A stretch of DNA of 64,000 nucleotides from an uncultured Gammaproteobacteria bacterium (GCA_937992195.1 CALKKV010000024.1:1-64000); one strand, 5' to 3'; counted from the first letter of the stretch, positions 26,212-36,784 are shown. Numbers and translations are program-made. Notes: generated by a model not told the origin, from the letters alone.

Positions 26212-28158
26212 TTGCTTCAGGTAAGATTAACGTCTGTGGAATGGACGCTTGATGTTTGTATGAAACCAAAGACTGCCAAAACAATGAAACCTAATGAAGT
26301 TCAGACAGAGTCAATATATTTGAATGATCATGACAACCAGATAGACAATCAAAGCGATAATTACAGGTTTAATGCGTTGTTAGCGGTTTGTTGTTCCCGA
26401 CGATCCGTGTTGAAAGGGAGTCTAATGGTCGCGGCGACTGGCTTTCTTTCGGATTCAGCGGCGGCGAATACATCCGTAAATCCACTTGTTGGGTTTACTC
26501 CAGTGGCAACGAACGTTGGTAACGGCCGTATGCCAGCAATAGCGAAAGAATATCAGTATGAAGTTTTGATTCCCTGGGGAGAGCCTATTCAGCCCGACGG
26601 GCCCGCGTATCAATACCCGCCTTCCGCGAAAAATCAAGCCCAGCAAATTGGTATTGGTCACGATGGGATATGGTTTTTTCCTACAGAGGTAGCTGTCAAA
26701 GATAATAATTTATTGGTTGCTGATTCTGAAACCGCCCGGGGAATGTTAGTGGTGAATCATGAATTTGGACGCAATGAGACTGTTTTAGGCAGGGAACAGC
26801 CAGAAAGTCTTGAGGATGTACGAACGAGTCAACATGCCCATGGTGTTTCAGTTGTTGAAATAGTTCGGCAAGGGAAAAAGTGGGTGAGGGTGAACAGCAA
26901 GAATGCGCGCAGAATCCATGCGAATACTCCGGTTAGATTTAGCGGTCCGGTGAAGAATTCCGCATTAATTGATACCCCAAGTCGAAATGCACCGCTGGGC
27001 ACCTTGAATAATTGTGCGAATGGGTACACTCCTTGGGGCACTTACCTCACTTGCGAAGAAAACTTTAACGGTTATTTCGGCGCAAGTAATCGAGAGAATG
27101 ATTGGGTCCCGAGTCCGGAACAAGCAAGATATGGATTGAGGAAAAATGGGTTTGGTTATGGCTGGCATTTGTTTGACCCGCGCTTTGATCTTTCAAATAC
27201 GGCCTTCCAAAACGAAGAGAATCGTTTTGGATGGGTTGTGGAAATTGATCCGAATGATGCAACAAAAAAACCGATTAAGCGGACTGCGTTAGGCCGTTTT
27301 AAGCATGAAGGTGTAGCGGTGACAGTTGGAAAAGATGAGCGCATGGTCGCCTATATGGGTGACGATCAGCGCTTTGACTATGTGTATAAGTTTGTCTCTA
27401 CCGAAAGTTGGAAAGTAATGATAAAAAAGGATATCAGTCCCCTGGATGAAGGTAAGTTGTATGTCGGCAAATTTAATGAAGATGGAAGTGGTGAGTGGTT
27501 GGAGCTGAATGTAAGTAATCCAATTTTAGCGGAACGATTTCCAGATCAAGCGTCAGTGTTGGTCTATGCGCGGGTTGCAGCTGACTTACTGGGTGCAACG
27601 CCGATGGATCGACCCGAATGGATTACTGTCGCGCCAACAGGGGATGTCTACTGTAGCTTGACCAATAACAATAAGAGAACCAAACCCAATCCTGCCAATC
27701 CTCAGGTGCCCAACAAGGATGGGCATATAATTAAATGGCATGATGCCGATGCCCACGTTGGATCTAAGTTTCGGTGGGAAGTGTTTTTAATTGCTGAAGA
27801 AAGTCATAGTGAAAACTCAGAGCATACTTATAGCGATCCAGATGGATTGTGGGCGGATCCCGATGGCCGATTATTTATCCAGACAGATGGAGGTCAAAAG
27901 AAAGGGCTCAACAATCAAATGCTGGTTGTAGATATCAAAACAAAAGAAATTCGTCGATTGCTTACGGGCGTCCCCGGAGACGAAATTACTGGAATAGCAG
28001 TTACTCCAGATAGACGAACTATGTTCGTGAATATACAACACCCGGGTAGAGGTGACCCAACCATTACAAACTTCCCTGCTGCGCCAGATGGAGTAACAAT
28101 TCCACGTGATGCTACCCTGGTGATTACCAGAAAAGACGGCGGAATTGTTGGTAGCTAA
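26212..28158 (+). CDS. phoX: PhoX-family (DUF839) alkaline phosphatase-like protein
   Basis: 648 residues from a TTG that follows AGAGGG; ATGs at 26260 and 26284 are alternatives. A twin-arginine signal (SRRSVLKGSLMVAATGF, about residues 62-78) would export it folded. The body carries PhoX hallmarks: GNGRMPAIA, MLVVNHEFGRNET, the cysteine/glutamate cofactor motif PWGTYLTCEENFNGYF, KHEGVAV, YMGDDQRFDYVYKFV, and late DGLWADPDGRLFIQTDGGQ. PhoX enzymes use iron and calcium to release phosphate from phosphoesters under phosphate limitation. Only half of a Pho-box-like sequence is seen upstream. It is divergent from the dddP operon. Confidence 0.85.
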   Translation: MLQVRLTSVEWTLDVCMKPKTAKTMKPNEVQTESIYLNDHDNQIDNQSDNYRFNALLAVCCSRRSVLKGSLMVAATGFLSDSAAANTSVNPLVGFTPVATNVGNGRMPAIAKEYQYEVLIPWGEPIQPDGPAYQYPPSAKNQAQQIGIGHDGIWFFPTEVAVKDNNLLVADSETARGMLVVNHEFGRNETVLGREQPESLEDVRTSQHAHGVSVVEIVRQGKKWVRVNSKNARRIHANTPVRFSGPVKNSALIDTPSRNAPLGTLNNCANGYTPWGTYLTCEENFNGYFGASNRENDWVPSPEQARYGLRKNGFGYGWHLFDPRFDLSNTAFQNEENRFGWVVEIDPNDATKKPIKRTALGRFKHEGVAVTVGKDERMVAYMGDDQRFDYVYKFVSTESWKVMIKKDISPLDEGKLYVGKFNEDGSGEWLELNVSNPILAERFPDQASVLVYARVAADLLGATPMDRPEWITVAPTGDVYCSLTNNNKRTKPNPANPQVPNKDGHIIKWHDADAHVGSKFRWEVFLIAEESHSENSEHTYSDPDGLWADPDGRLFIQTDGGQKKGLNNQMLVVDIKTKEIRRLLTGVPGDEITGIAVTPDRRTMFVNIQHPGRGDPTITNFPAAPDGVTIPRDATLVITRKDGGIVGS

Positions 28159-28216
28159 AGATTGTCGTGAATCGCAACACTTTTTATAACTTTATGCTTA
28201 ATTACAATATAGTTTG

Positions 28217-29392
28217 ATGCTAAATCCAAATGTGGAAAATTTAGATACGCCTGCTATTCCGCTTGCTTTGAGCTGGGCGAATTTATATCAAGGCAAATAT
28301 GGTCCGCTTATTGATCTGTCTCAGGCGGTTCCGAACTATCCGCCGCATCAAGATTTACTTTCTGGTTTGGCATTTGCTGCTTCCGATCCGTCAAACTGCG
28401 GGTATGGCGAAATCGAGGGTGAAGATGTACTGAGAGATGCCTATTGTCAGTATGTTAATCGGCTTTATAAATCGGATGTTCAGAGGGCAAACGTTCATAT
28501 TACGGCTGGGTGCAATCAGGCTTTTTTTGCGACCCTCCTGGCGGTGGCTCCACAAGGCAGTCATGTTTTGATGACAAATCCGTGTTACTTCAACCACAGA
28601 GCTACCGCTGAAGTCCTTGGGCTTGGTATCCGATATGTTGATGGGGATACGACTAACGGGTTCTTACCGAGTGCCGCTGCATTTGAATCAGCCCTCGATG
28701 ACTCCGTGTCGGTGGTTGCTTTGGTTTCTCCGAACAATCCAACTGGCGCCGTCTATCCAAACGGTTTGTTAAAACAAATGTACGATTTGTGTCTCAAGAA
28801 GGAGGTCATGCTGATTATCGACGAGACGTATCGAGAATTTGCGTTGCGCGAAGACGGTCTGAGTCCCCACGATTTATTTGCGGGTTCAGCATGGCAAAGT
28901 CACTTCATCCAGCTTTACAGCTTTTCGAAAACCTACTGTATTCCGGGGCACAGAGTGGGCGCGATTGTTGCAGGTAAAACGGTAATTACGAATGTCGCCA
29001 AGGTAATGGACAACCTGCAAATTTGCGCACCGCGACCGGCGCAACTTGCCCTAGGGAAGCAAATGGATAAGCTGGATAGCTGGGTGCAGAGCAATAACGA
29101 GGAAATCGCCAAGAGAACCGAAGCATTTAAAGAGGTGATCGCGCAAACCGAGGGCTGGTCTATACGGTCGATCGGGGCATATTTTGCCTATGTGGAGCAC
29201 CCCCATCGGGATCTGGATTCGGTCTCTTTGGTAAAACTACTCGCGAGCGAATACGGTGTGTTACCCCTGCCCGGCGGATTTTTTGGCAATCAGCAGGATT
29301 CCTATTTGCGGGTTGCTTTTGCAAATGTGGGCGTTGAAATGATCAATTTACTTGGGGATAGACTACAGCTGTTGAAGCGTGATCAACGCTAG
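28217..29392 (+). CDS. class I/II pyridoxal-phosphate aminotransferase
   Basis: 391 residues from the ATG at 28217 (a TTG directly precedes it). Fold-type I features: GYGEIEGEDVLRDAY, the aspartate/asparagine motif VSPNNPTGAVYP, the cofactor-contacting IIDETYREFA, and the PLP lysine in SFSKTYCIPGHRVG, followed by a C-terminal small domain. It transfers amino groups between an amino acid and a 2-oxo acid; the specific substrate cannot be read from sequence. The ogt-like gene starts 22 bases downstream, suggesting co-transcription. Confidence 0.85.
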   Translation: MLNPNVENLDTPAIPLALSWANLYQGKYGPLIDLSQAVPNYPPHQDLLSGLAFAASDPSNCGYGEIEGEDVLRDAYCQYVNRLYKSDVQRANVHITAGCNQAFFATLLAVAPQGSHVLMTNPCYFNHRATAEVLGLGIRYVDGDTTNGFLPSAAAFESALDDSVSVVALVSPNNPTGAVYPNGLLKQMYDLCLKKEVMLIIDETYREFALREDGLSPHDLFAGSAWQSHFIQLYSFSKTYCIPGHRVGAIVAGKTVITNVAKVMDNLQICAPRPAQLALGKQMDKLDSWVQSNNEEIAKRTEAFKEVIAQTEGWSIRSIGAYFAYVEHPHRDLDSVSLVKLLASEYGVLPLPGGFFGNQQDSYLRVAFANVGVEMINLLGDRLQLLKRDQR

Positions 29393-29414
29393 ACAGTGGG
29401 TGGCCGGATAAAAA

Positions 29415-29870
29415 TTGCTTAAGCGCACCATAGATACCGTCGTTGGAAGAGTCATTGTCTCTGAACAGGATTCAAAAATTGTTCGATTAACCTGGGCGGA
29501 TAAAGATGAAGATGATCGATCTCCTTTGCTTGACGAAGCGGTGCTGCAGCTTGAAGCGTATTTTGATGGCAGATTAACTACGTTTGATCTGCCTATCGGA
29601 TACCACTGCACCGCATTCCAACAAAGCGTGTGCGAGCAGATGTGCAGAATCCCTTATGGCACCACAGTGACTTATGGAGAGCTTGCAGACACGATGAAAT
29701 CGGCTGCGCAGCCCGTTGGTAACGCTTGCGGAGGAAATCCTATCGCGATTATCGTGCCCTGTCATCGCGTTCTGGGCAGTAAGGGTGTTGGCGGCTATTC
29801 AGGTCGGGGTGGTGTTGAAACAAAGATTGCACTATTAAAAATAGAGGATGCTATTCCGTGGTTAATTTGA
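29415..29870 (+). CDS. ogt: methylated-DNA-protein-cysteine methyltransferase
   Basis: 151 residues from a TTG start. It removes alkyl groups from O6-alkylguanine by suicide transfer to its own cysteine. The active site VPCHRVLGSKGVGGYSGRGG is intact. The preceding helix-turn segment is GTTVTYGELA. The helix reads NACGGNP where most family members have AN-x-NP, a minor variation. The N-terminal domain is short, as in Ogt. Located just after the aminotransferase gene. Confidence 0.88.
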   Translation: MLKRTIDTVVGRVIVSEQDSKIVRLTWADKDEDDRSPLLDEAVLQLEAYFDGRLTTFDLPIGYHCTAFQQSVCEQMCRIPYGTTVTYGELADTMKSAAQPVGNACGGNPIAIIVPCHRVLGSKGVGGYSGRGGVETKIALLKIEDAIPWLI

Positions 29871-29946
29871 TTGTGATGTTTAAAAAGAGAGGAGTAAAGG
29901 GCGGTATGTTCTTTTTGAGAAGAGCTCAAAGCGCGAGAGTTAGCGA

Positions 29947-30558
29947 TTGAAGATTAGTAAAGAACGTCTCTTTCCAGTTACAGTTTATCGGTCCAATCTT
30001 GAGGATGCCACATTCCTCAATGTCTACTTAAAGTCGCGCCTTTATAGTTGTCGGCAAAGAGAGCGAAGTGGAATAAAAAATAATGTCGCGGTAACGATGG
30101 GTTCGTGGCATTCTGAGAATTCGATGCAAGAAATGCAGGAGTTTCAGCTTTTCTCTCAGCAAACAAGACGATGGATTGATGAGGTTTTAAGAGAGGAGGA
30201 GCGAGGAGCGCAAGTAAAACCCTGGTGCGCCAGTATGACGGCGAGCATCTGCGATAGATTTGGATACGATCAGCCGTTAGAGGGAATCGACAAAGCGTGG
30301 TGCGGTATTTACTTTGTGCAGTCACCGGAAAACAGCGGCGGAATTACGTTTTTCAATCCAGGCATTGCGATAAACGTCGATGATGCGGATAACAGGGAGC
30401 GAGAGTATTCCTATGATGTTGAAGCCGGCCAGGTTTTCATTTTTCCTTCCTGGTTGCGGTATAAACTGCAGCGAAACCAGTCCGGTCAAAGAGGCGAAGA
30501 AGGTGAACGTATTAGCATTTCATTCGCATATTGTTTCGAGAGAGAGGGTTCTCAATAG
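29947..30558 (+). CDS. degenerate 2OG-Fe(II) oxygenase-like protein
   Basis: 203 residues from a TTG start. It has the outline of TIGR02466-type oxygenase-like proteins: an aromatic/Cys strand (VKPWCASMTASIC), then WCGIYFVQSPENSGGITFFNP, VEAGQVFIFPSWLRYKLQRN, and a final RISISFAY strand. The positions where the HxH/HxD pair and distal histidine should fall (SICDRFGYD and LRYKLQRN) contain no histidine. It therefore probably does not bind iron in the usual way and may be structural or regulatory, or use a different site. Confidence 0.5.
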   Translation: MKISKERLFPVTVYRSNLEDATFLNVYLKSRLYSCRQRERSGIKNNVAVTMGSWHSENSMQEMQEFQLFSQQTRRWIDEVLREEERGAQVKPWCASMTASICDRFGYDQPLEGIDKAWCGIYFVQSPENSGGITFFNPGIAINVDDADNREREYSYDVEAGQVFIFPSWLRYKLQRNQSGQRGEEGERISISFAYCFEREGSQ

Positions 30559-30693
30559 CCAAACTCTCTAACTCTATTTGCTCCATACAAAAATCGCGCG
30601 GCATTTGCTCAGGGTATGCTACGATTTTCTACCGTTAGTTTGACGTCAAAGCGCGTCACGTTTCGTCATCGATACAAGGATCAAATATTGATT

Positions 30694-32115
30694 ATGTCTG
30701 AACTGTTCCACGCCTTTGCCGAGATAGTCGGCGACGTCAATGTACTGACTGGAGATGCGATTTCCGAAAAACCAAAGAACTATTGGGATCCGACTCCGTT
30801 GCAGGCAAAAGCAATTGTTCGTCCGGCGAATGCCAGGGAGGTGAGTGCAATCTTACAAATCTGCCATGATGTAAAACAAAGTGTTGTAACCCATGGCGGC
30901 CTGACTGGTTTGGCAGATGGTGACCATAGTACAGATCAGGATGTAGTTTTGTCTTTGACTCGCATGAATAAAATTGAGTCGATTGATTGTGTAGGTCAAA
31001 CAATGAATGTGGAGGCTGGTTGTTTACTGGAAACAGTGCAGATCGCCGCGACAAAAAATGGTTTGCAGTATGGTGTTGATCTTGGCGCACGTGGTTCCTG
31101 CACAATCGGCGGCAATATCGCGACTAACGCCGGGGGATTGTCGGTGCTTAGATACGGCATGACGCGAGAACAAGTTCTTGGATTGGAGGTGGTATTAGCA
31201 GACGGCACGATTATCAGTTCGATGAACAGCATGATGAAGAACAATGCTGGCTACGACCTCAAGCAGTTATTTGTTGGGAGTGAAGGAACCCTGGGCGTGG
31301 TGACCAAAGCGGTTTTAAGGTTAAGACCTGAAACGCCTTATGAAAATACTGCGATTCTGGCATTTGAGCGATTTGAACAAGTAACCGCAACCCTTGGAAT
31401 GATGAACAATGCCATGAACGGTCAGCTGAACGCCTTTGAAGTCATGTGGAACGACTACTATTGCCTTGGGACAAATGAGGCGATTAAAGGTACCGTACGG
31501 CCGCCTCTATCAACTGAATGGCCTCTTTATGCAATCGTTGAATCGAAAGGGGCCAATGCGTCTTCAGATCAGGAGAATTTTGAATCTGCGTTAGCTGATG
31601 CGCTGGAACAGGAGTTGATCTCCGATGCTGTGATTTCGCAGTCTGAAAAAGAGAGAGCAGATATTTGGTCAATCAGAGAGAATGTTGATATTGTTCTGAG
31701 TCACGACCCGAAATATATCTACGATGTGAGTCTGCCTATTATCGAAATGCCGGCTTATCTCGATGATGTCGGGGCAAAGCTACGTAAAAAGTGGCCTGAT
31801 GTCGCTTTCTATGTTTATGGGCATCTGGCTGACGGCAATTTACACTTAATTGTAGCGCCGGAGCCACAAAATCTTGGTTCCACTACGGTTAAGAAAAACC
31901 TGGATGCTGACTCCGAATGGTACAAATCCAGCAACGATATGATTTATGGGCCTTTGGAAAAGCTCGGTGGATCGGTGTCGGCAGAGCATGGAATTGGACT
32001 TGAGAAAAAGCCGTACATCGGCTTTTCGCGAAATCAGAATGAGCTGTCAATGATGCGGCTTTTGAAGCAGACGTTAGACACCAAGAATATCCTCAATCCG
32101 GGAAAAATAGTTTGA
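30694..32115 (+). CDS. FAD-linked 2-hydroxyacid dehydrogenase (GlcD/DLD family)
   Basis: 473 residues from the ATG at 30694; a TTG two codons earlier is better spaced from AAGGA. The N-terminal FAD-binding (PCMH) domain shows AIVRPANAREVSAIL, VVTHGGLTGLADG and the flavin-contacting GARGSCTIGGNIATNAGGLSVLRYG. The C-terminal oxidase domain has VYGHLADGNLHL (metal-binding histidines) and SVSAEHGIGLEKKPYIG. It oxidises a D-2-hydroxyacid such as D-lactate, glycolate or D-2-hydroxyglutarate to the 2-oxo acid. Stand-alone gene, so the substrate is unresolved. Confidence 0.85.
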   Translation: MSELFHAFAEIVGDVNVLTGDAISEKPKNYWDPTPLQAKAIVRPANAREVSAILQICHDVKQSVVTHGGLTGLADGDHSTDQDVVLSLTRMNKIESIDCVGQTMNVEAGCLLETVQIAATKNGLQYGVDLGARGSCTIGGNIATNAGGLSVLRYGMTREQVLGLEVVLADGTIISSMNSMMKNNAGYDLKQLFVGSEGTLGVVTKAVLRLRPETPYENTAILAFERFEQVTATLGMMNNAMNGQLNAFEVMWNDYYCLGTNEAIKGTVRPPLSTEWPLYAIVESKGANASSDQENFESALADALEQELISDAVISQSEKERADIWSIRENVDIVLSHDPKYIYDVSLPIIEMPAYLDDVGAKLRKKWPDVAFYVYGHLADGNLHLIVAPEPQNLGSTTVKKNLDADSEWYKSSNDMIYGPLEKLGGSVSAEHGIGLEKKPYIGFSRNQNELSMMRLLKQTLDTKNILNPGKIV

Positions 32116-32227
32116 GAAGCTGTTGGCTCAATAGCTTGTATCCTTCTAACTTTGATAATTATTTAGCAACTTTTAGTTGGACTCTGTAGTCTATCAATAC
32201 AAAACTGTATTTGGCTGGAGCTAGAAT

Positions 32228-33382
32228 TTGAAGTCGATCGCTATATTGATATTCGGTATCGCCCTCGGATGGATGATGCATTTCATCTGGTCTGATGAGG
32301 GTATTGCACCCGTGAGTTTAGGTGATTCTGGTTATGTATTGGATGAACCAAACAAAGCAGAATCCGAGGCACAAGGCGAAGAATTAGCTGCGAATCAAAG
32401 TCAGCAAAACACCCAGATATCCGCGGCGTTTCAGTCTGAAAACACTACAGCCTCTGACCAGCAAGCGTTATCAGAAGATTGTCGTTCTGATGGAAATAAC
32501 AGTTCCCGCTGCAGGGGTTATTTGATTCGTTTGGCACAAAGTGACTTGTCTGCCGCGCAACTCATACAGAAATTGGAACTCTGGCTCGAGGACTATCCCG
32601 ATGACCTGGAAGCCGGACTACTGCTGGTCGATACCTTGGTGAGAGATCGACGTTTTATACTGGCGATTGAACGTCTTGAACAATTGAAAAGCTATCAGTA
32701 TGAAGTGGAGGGTGTTGAATTATTGGTGAACAAAGTAGATTCTTTAATTCGGGCTACGGGCAGGATGTTTCATGATAACAACCAACTGGAAAGCCTTGTT
32801 ACGTTGTACCAGATATTGATAGATGCCGAGCCCCATGAAGCCAGGTGGCGGTTTGAGCTTGCCTCGGTAATGCAGAAAACAGGGCAGTATGACGAGGCTG
32901 TGAATTTATTAAGTTACATTCTATATGACTCTGAGTATGGAAACAGAGCGACGGAGCTAACCGCGAAAATAAATGCCCATCTATATCCCCAGACTCCGGC
33001 AAATATTCCATTGGTGCAAAGCGGTTCTCAATTTCTGGTAGACGCGGTAATCAACAATGCAATCTCATTGAGGTTATTAATTGATACCGGTGCATCGATC
33101 ACCTCAATTGACAAAAATGTTCTTCAGCGACTGGGTTTGCTGAATGGCCCCACCAAGGAAGGAAGACTGCAGACCGCCAACGGCATTGTTGCAACAACGC
33201 TGGTGAATCTACATTCTCTCGGGGTCGGTGGGTTCACGGTGCAAAATGTGGAGGCAGCGACCGTTGAATCACTTGGTGGGAATCTCGATGGATTATTGGG
33301 AATGGATTTTCTTAGCCAGTTCAATTTTTCAATTGACCAGAACGATCGCGTATTATTTTTGGGCAGTAAAGACGCGCGTTAA
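32228..33382 (+). CDS. membrane-anchored TPR and retropepsin-like aspartic protease
   Basis: 384 residues from a TTG that follows GGAG at 7 bases. One N-terminal membrane helix (about 3-22) leaves the rest in the periplasm. A polar linker rich in E, Q and S (about 40-90) leads to a TPR-like helical region (about 105-255, for example FILAIERLEQLKSY and YDEAVNLLSYILYD). The final 120 residues are a single-lobed retropepsin-like domain with the catalytic motif LLIDTGASITSI and the flap/terminal motif LDGLLGMDFLSQFNF. Such domains act as dimers. The combination is seen in clan AA proteins of proteobacteria, with unknown targets. Confidence 0.78.
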   Translation: MKSIAILIFGIALGWMMHFIWSDEGIAPVSLGDSGYVLDEPNKAESEAQGEELAANQSQQNTQISAAFQSENTTASDQQALSEDCRSDGNNSSRCRGYLIRLAQSDLSAAQLIQKLELWLEDYPDDLEAGLLLVDTLVRDRRFILAIERLEQLKSYQYEVEGVELLVNKVDSLIRATGRMFHDNNQLESLVTLYQILIDAEPHEARWRFELASVMQKTGQYDEAVNLLSYILYDSEYGNRATELTAKINAHLYPQTPANIPLVQSGSQFLVDAVINNAISLRLLIDTGASITSIDKNVLQRLGLLNGPTKEGRLQTANGIVATTLVNLHSLGVGGFTVQNVEAATVESLGGNLDGLLGMDFLSQFNFSIDQNDRVLFLGSKDAR

Positions 33383-33520
33383 TATCGATATTTTACGTTC
33401 GAATTTTCGGTGCGTTTGGTTATTAAACCCCGTTTTAAAATAGCGGCAGAATTTCGTTGTACTCCATTAGCTGAGCGACCATAATCCGCCTCAATCTGTC
33501 ACCCCCTATTTTTCTCATTG

Positions 33521-35866
33521 ATGCTTCCTATTGAACAACGTATTGCGAACGAACTTAACGTCCAGTCGAAAAAAATCGAAGCCGCTATTGCCTTGCTAGA
33601 CGAGGGTGCTACGGTGCCATTTATTTCGCGATATCGCAAGGAAGTCACGGGAGGGCTCGATGATTCTCAATTGCGTCGTCTGGAAGAAAGGCTGAAGTAT
33701 TTGCGAGAACTCGAAGTCAGGAGGGCGGCTATCGTCAGCAGTATTTCTGAACAGGGAAAAATGACTGATGCCCTTGGTAAAGCCATTGCGGCAGCAGAAT
33801 CCAAAACAACCCTGGAAGATCTATATCTTCCCTACAAACAAAAACGCCGAACCAAAGGCCAAATTGCCATTGAGTCGGGTCTTGAGCCACTGGCAGACGG
33901 TCTGCTTGAAAACCGAAATCTTGATCCAGAAAAAGAAGCAAAAAAGTATTTATCCATGGACAAAGACAATCCGGTAGCAGATGTGAAATCTGCACTGGAG
34001 GGAGCGCGTTATATTTTAATGGAACGGTTTGCTGAAGAAGCCTCACTCTTGGCCGAAGTCCGGCAGCATTTGGAAGACAAGGGCGTGCTTCATGTTTCGG
34101 TCGTGAAAGACAAAGAGCAAGAGGGCGCGAAGTTTCAAGACTACTTTGACTATCAAGAGCCTTTTAAGAAGATCCCACCTCATCGCGCGCTCGCGATATT
34201 TCGAGGTAGAAGCGAAGGCGTTTTGTTTTCTACTTTGGACGTGGAACCTCCTGAGGGTGGTTTTATAGGGCCACTGTCGCATCCTTGTGAGCAAATGATT
34301 GCGAATCACTTTGATATTGCAAACTCGAAAAGACCTGCGGACAACTGGTTGATCCAGGTGGTCAACTGGACCTGGAAAATTAAGTTGTTAATGTATGTCA
34401 GTACTGACCTGATGTTGAAGTTGAGGGAAGCAGCTGAAGCAGAGGCGATTCGCGTGTTTTCAATGAATCTAAAAGATCTGTTGTTGGCTGCACCAGCGGG
34501 TGCGCGCATAACAATGGGATTAGATCCAGGTATTCGAACTGGGGTAAAGGTTGCTGTGGTTGACAGCACCGGACAATACCTTGATCAAGCGACGATCTAT
34601 CCCCATGCACCAAAAAACCAGTGGGAGCAGTCTATTGCCGAGCTTGCGGTACTTGCGAAAAAACACTCTGTTACCTTAATGGCAATTGGAAATGGCACGG
34701 CATCAAGAGAAACAGACAAGTTGGCTGGCGATTTAATCAGTCGTCATCCCGAGTTAAAGCTATCGAAGGTAATCGTGAATGAAGCGGGCGCATCGATCTA
34801 CTCGGCTTCTGAATTTGCCGCCAAAGAGTTCCCGGATTTAGATGTCACGATTCGCGGCGCTGTTTCTATTGCCCGTCGATTGCAAGATCCTTTGTCGGAG
34901 CTTGTGAAAATTGAACCGAAGTCGATTGGGGTTGGGCAGTACCAGCATGATGTAAACCAATCGCAATTAAGTCGATCACTGGATGGGGTAGTTGAGTCTT
35001 GCGTCAATAGTGTGGGCGTAGATTTAAACATGGCTTCGATGCCTTTATTAAAGCGCGTTTCTGGTCTGACAGAAGCAAGTGCAAACAATATCGTCGAGTT
35101 TCGCAATGCCAACGGCCGATTCCGTAACCGCGAGCAGCTCAAAAAAGTGCCCAGGCTTGGCGGTAAGACCTTTGAGCAAGCGGCGGGTTTTCTGCGCATC
35201 GTATCCGACAACGAAAACCCCTTGGATGCATCGGGTGTGCATCCAGAGGCATATAGCGTGGTGAATACGATTGCGATGAATAATGGTCGAGAATTGCAAA
35301 GTATTATTGGTGATACCGCGTTTCTCAAATCACTGGATCCAGCAGACTACATCACGGAGCACTTTGGCCTACCTACCGTCACCGATATTATCGAGGAATT
35401 GGATAAGCCTGGACGAGACCCGCGTCCCGAGTTTAAAACCGCGACGCTCAAAGAAGGGGTAGAGACATTAAAAGACCTTAAGAACGATATGTTGCTTGAA
35501 GGAACGGTAACAAACGTGACAAATTTTGGGGCATTTGTTGATGTCGGTGTGCATCAAGACGGGCTGGTGCATATTTCTTGTCTTGCGGACAAGTTTGTTG
35601 ATGACCCGAGTAAAGTAGTAAAAACCGGGCAGATCGTGACGGTAAAAGTACTGGAAGTAGACATTCCGAGAAAGCGCATTGCGTTGACAATGCGTCTACA
35701 GGAAACTGCGCAGGAGCGAAACGATAGGGGCAACGACCCAAAAGGAACTGCGAGAAAACCGAGAGAAAATCGGAAACCTAAAGAAAAGCAAGTAAAAACC
35801 AAGCCTCTTGCAAACAATGCTATGGCAGAAAAACTTGCCGCTGCTTTTAAGAAACAGTCAGGTTAG
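33521..35866 (+). CDS. tex: Tex-family RNA-binding transcription accessory protein
   Basis: 781 residues from the ATG at 33521 (a TTG directly precedes it), full length. Order: helical N-terminal domain ([35 protein letters not shown]), YqgF/RNase H-like core ([32 protein letters not shown]), helix-hairpin-helix pair ([39 protein letters not shown]), and an S1 RNA-binding domain (about 650-725, [28 protein letters not shown]) with a basic tail. A conserved housekeeping protein acting on transcription. It is convergent with the LysR gene, whose stop lies 9 bases away. Confidence 0.95.
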   Translation: MLPIEQRIANELNVQSKKIEAAIALLDEGATVPFISRYRKEVTGGLDDSQLRRLEERLKYLRELEVRRAAIVSSISEQGKMTDALGKAIAAAESKTTLEDLYLPYKQKRRTKGQIAIESGLEPLADGLLENRNLDPEKEAKKYLSMDKDNPVADVKSALEGARYILMERFAEEASLLAEVRQHLEDKGVLHVSVVKDKEQEGAKFQDYFDYQEPFKKIPPHRALAIFRGRSEGVLFSTLDVEPPEGGFIGPLSHPCEQMIANHFDIANSKRPADNWLIQVVNWTWKIKLLMYVSTDLMLKLREAAEAEAIRVFSMNLKDLLLAAPAGARITMGLDPGIRTGVKVAVVDSTGQYLDQATIYPHAPKNQWEQSIAELAVLAKKHSVTLMAIGNGTASRETDKLAGDLISRHPELKLSKVIVNEAGASIYSASEFAAKEFPDLDVTIRGAVSIARRLQDPLSELVKIEPKSIGVGQYQHDVNQSQLSRSLDGVVESCVNSVGVDLNMASMPLLKRVSGLTEASANNIVEFRNANGRFRNREQLKKVPRLGGKTFEQAAGFLRIVSDNENPLDASGVHPEAYSVVNTIAMNNGRELQSIIGDTAFLKSLDPADYITEHFGLPTVTDIIEELDKPGRDPRPEFKTATLKEGVETLKDLKNDMLLEGTVTNVTNFGAFVDVGVHQDGLVHISCLADKFVDDPSKVVKTGQIVTVKVLEVDIPRKRIALTMRLQETAQERNDRGNDPKGTARKPRENRKPKEKQVKTKPLANNAMAEKLAAAFKKQSG

Positions 35867-35875
35867 GAACAATTT

Positions 35876-36784
35876 TTAGTCGATATTAAAATAAGACTCG
35901 TTTAACAATCCTGTTTCCAAAGCTTCTCGCATTAACGACACGGTCGCTTTTGTCATTGGTAAAACAGGGTTGCCCTGAACCCATACTAATCCCATGGTCT
36001 GGTTTACGCTTGGAGAGGTCAGCAGTTTTTGTCGCGTATTTGGCAGGTGGGCAAAACGTTTGGGTACGATGGTCGCCAAGTCACCAGCCATTGCATGAAA
36101 CGCTAGCTGGAAAATAGAGCCAGATTCCAGTATGGGTGTCGGGTTTGCGCCCACACTGGCAAAAGCTTCGTCCATGGTTGATCTTTCGCGCATTGATTCG
36201 GATAACAAGCATAACGGCAACGCCGCTGCTTCTTCCCATGTTGCTGTGTCCGCATCCCCCAGCCAGTCATTTTCCGGGAGTAAGAGATATAACGGATCTT
36301 CGTAAAGCGGTAGCGTATCGAATTTATCCAGAGAGCTATCTTCGAGATCGGTAAAAGCAACATCAATTTCGAAATTGCTTAAGCTCAGTGTGAGTTGATC
36401 CAGCCCCATAAACTGGATGTCTAGTTGCACCGACGGATAGTGTTGCTGAAACAACTGACTTACCGTTGGGAACAGAGGTGAGCTCATGGGCGTTGCGCCA
36501 ATGCGCAATCGACCGTTTAAGTTTGCACGCATAATGGCGAGTTCTTCGAGCATGGCGTCACGGTCAGCCAATAGTCGCTTAGCCCAGTTAACCACCATCT
36601 TTCCTTCTTCGGTAAACCCCTGAAACTTCTGTTGTCTTAAGATAATTGGAATGCCAAGCTCGTCTTCAAGGTTTTTTAAGGAACTGGAAAGGCTTGGCTG
36701 AGACACATGGCATTTTTCAGCAGCTCGTCCGAAATGCTGCTCTTGTTCTAACGCGACCAAATATTGAAATTGTCTCAGATACAT
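35876..36784 (-). CDS. LysR-family regulator, candidate regulator of the methanesulfonate island
   Basis: 302 residues. A winged helix-turn-helix occupies residues 1-60 (QFQYLVALEQEQHFGRAAEKC, SQPSLSSSLKNLEDELG), followed by a periplasmic-binding-protein-like effector domain (about 90-295). The wHTH is close to the OxyR/CynR type, but the conserved OxyR cysteine pair is not evident. It is divergent from tauE with 184 bases between starts, the classic layout for a LysR protein controlling its neighbour. I infer that it senses a metabolite of sulfonate breakdown and controls tauE-gcvT-like and possibly panB-msm. Confidence 0.88.
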   Translation of the reverse strand: MYLRQFQYLVALEQEQHFGRAAEKCHVSQPSLSSSLKNLEDELGIPIILRQQKFQGFTEEGKMVVNWAKRLLADRDAMLEELAIMRANLNGRLRIGATPMSSPLFPTVSQLFQQHYPSVQLDIQFMGLDQLTLSLSNFEIDVAFTDLEDSSLDKFDTLPLYEDPLYLLLPENDWLGDADTATWEEAAALPLCLLSESMRERSTMDEAFASVGANPTPILESGSIFQLAFHAMAGDLATIVPKRFAHLPNTRQKLLTSPSVNQTMGLVWVQGNPVLPMTKATVSLMREALETGLLNESYFNID

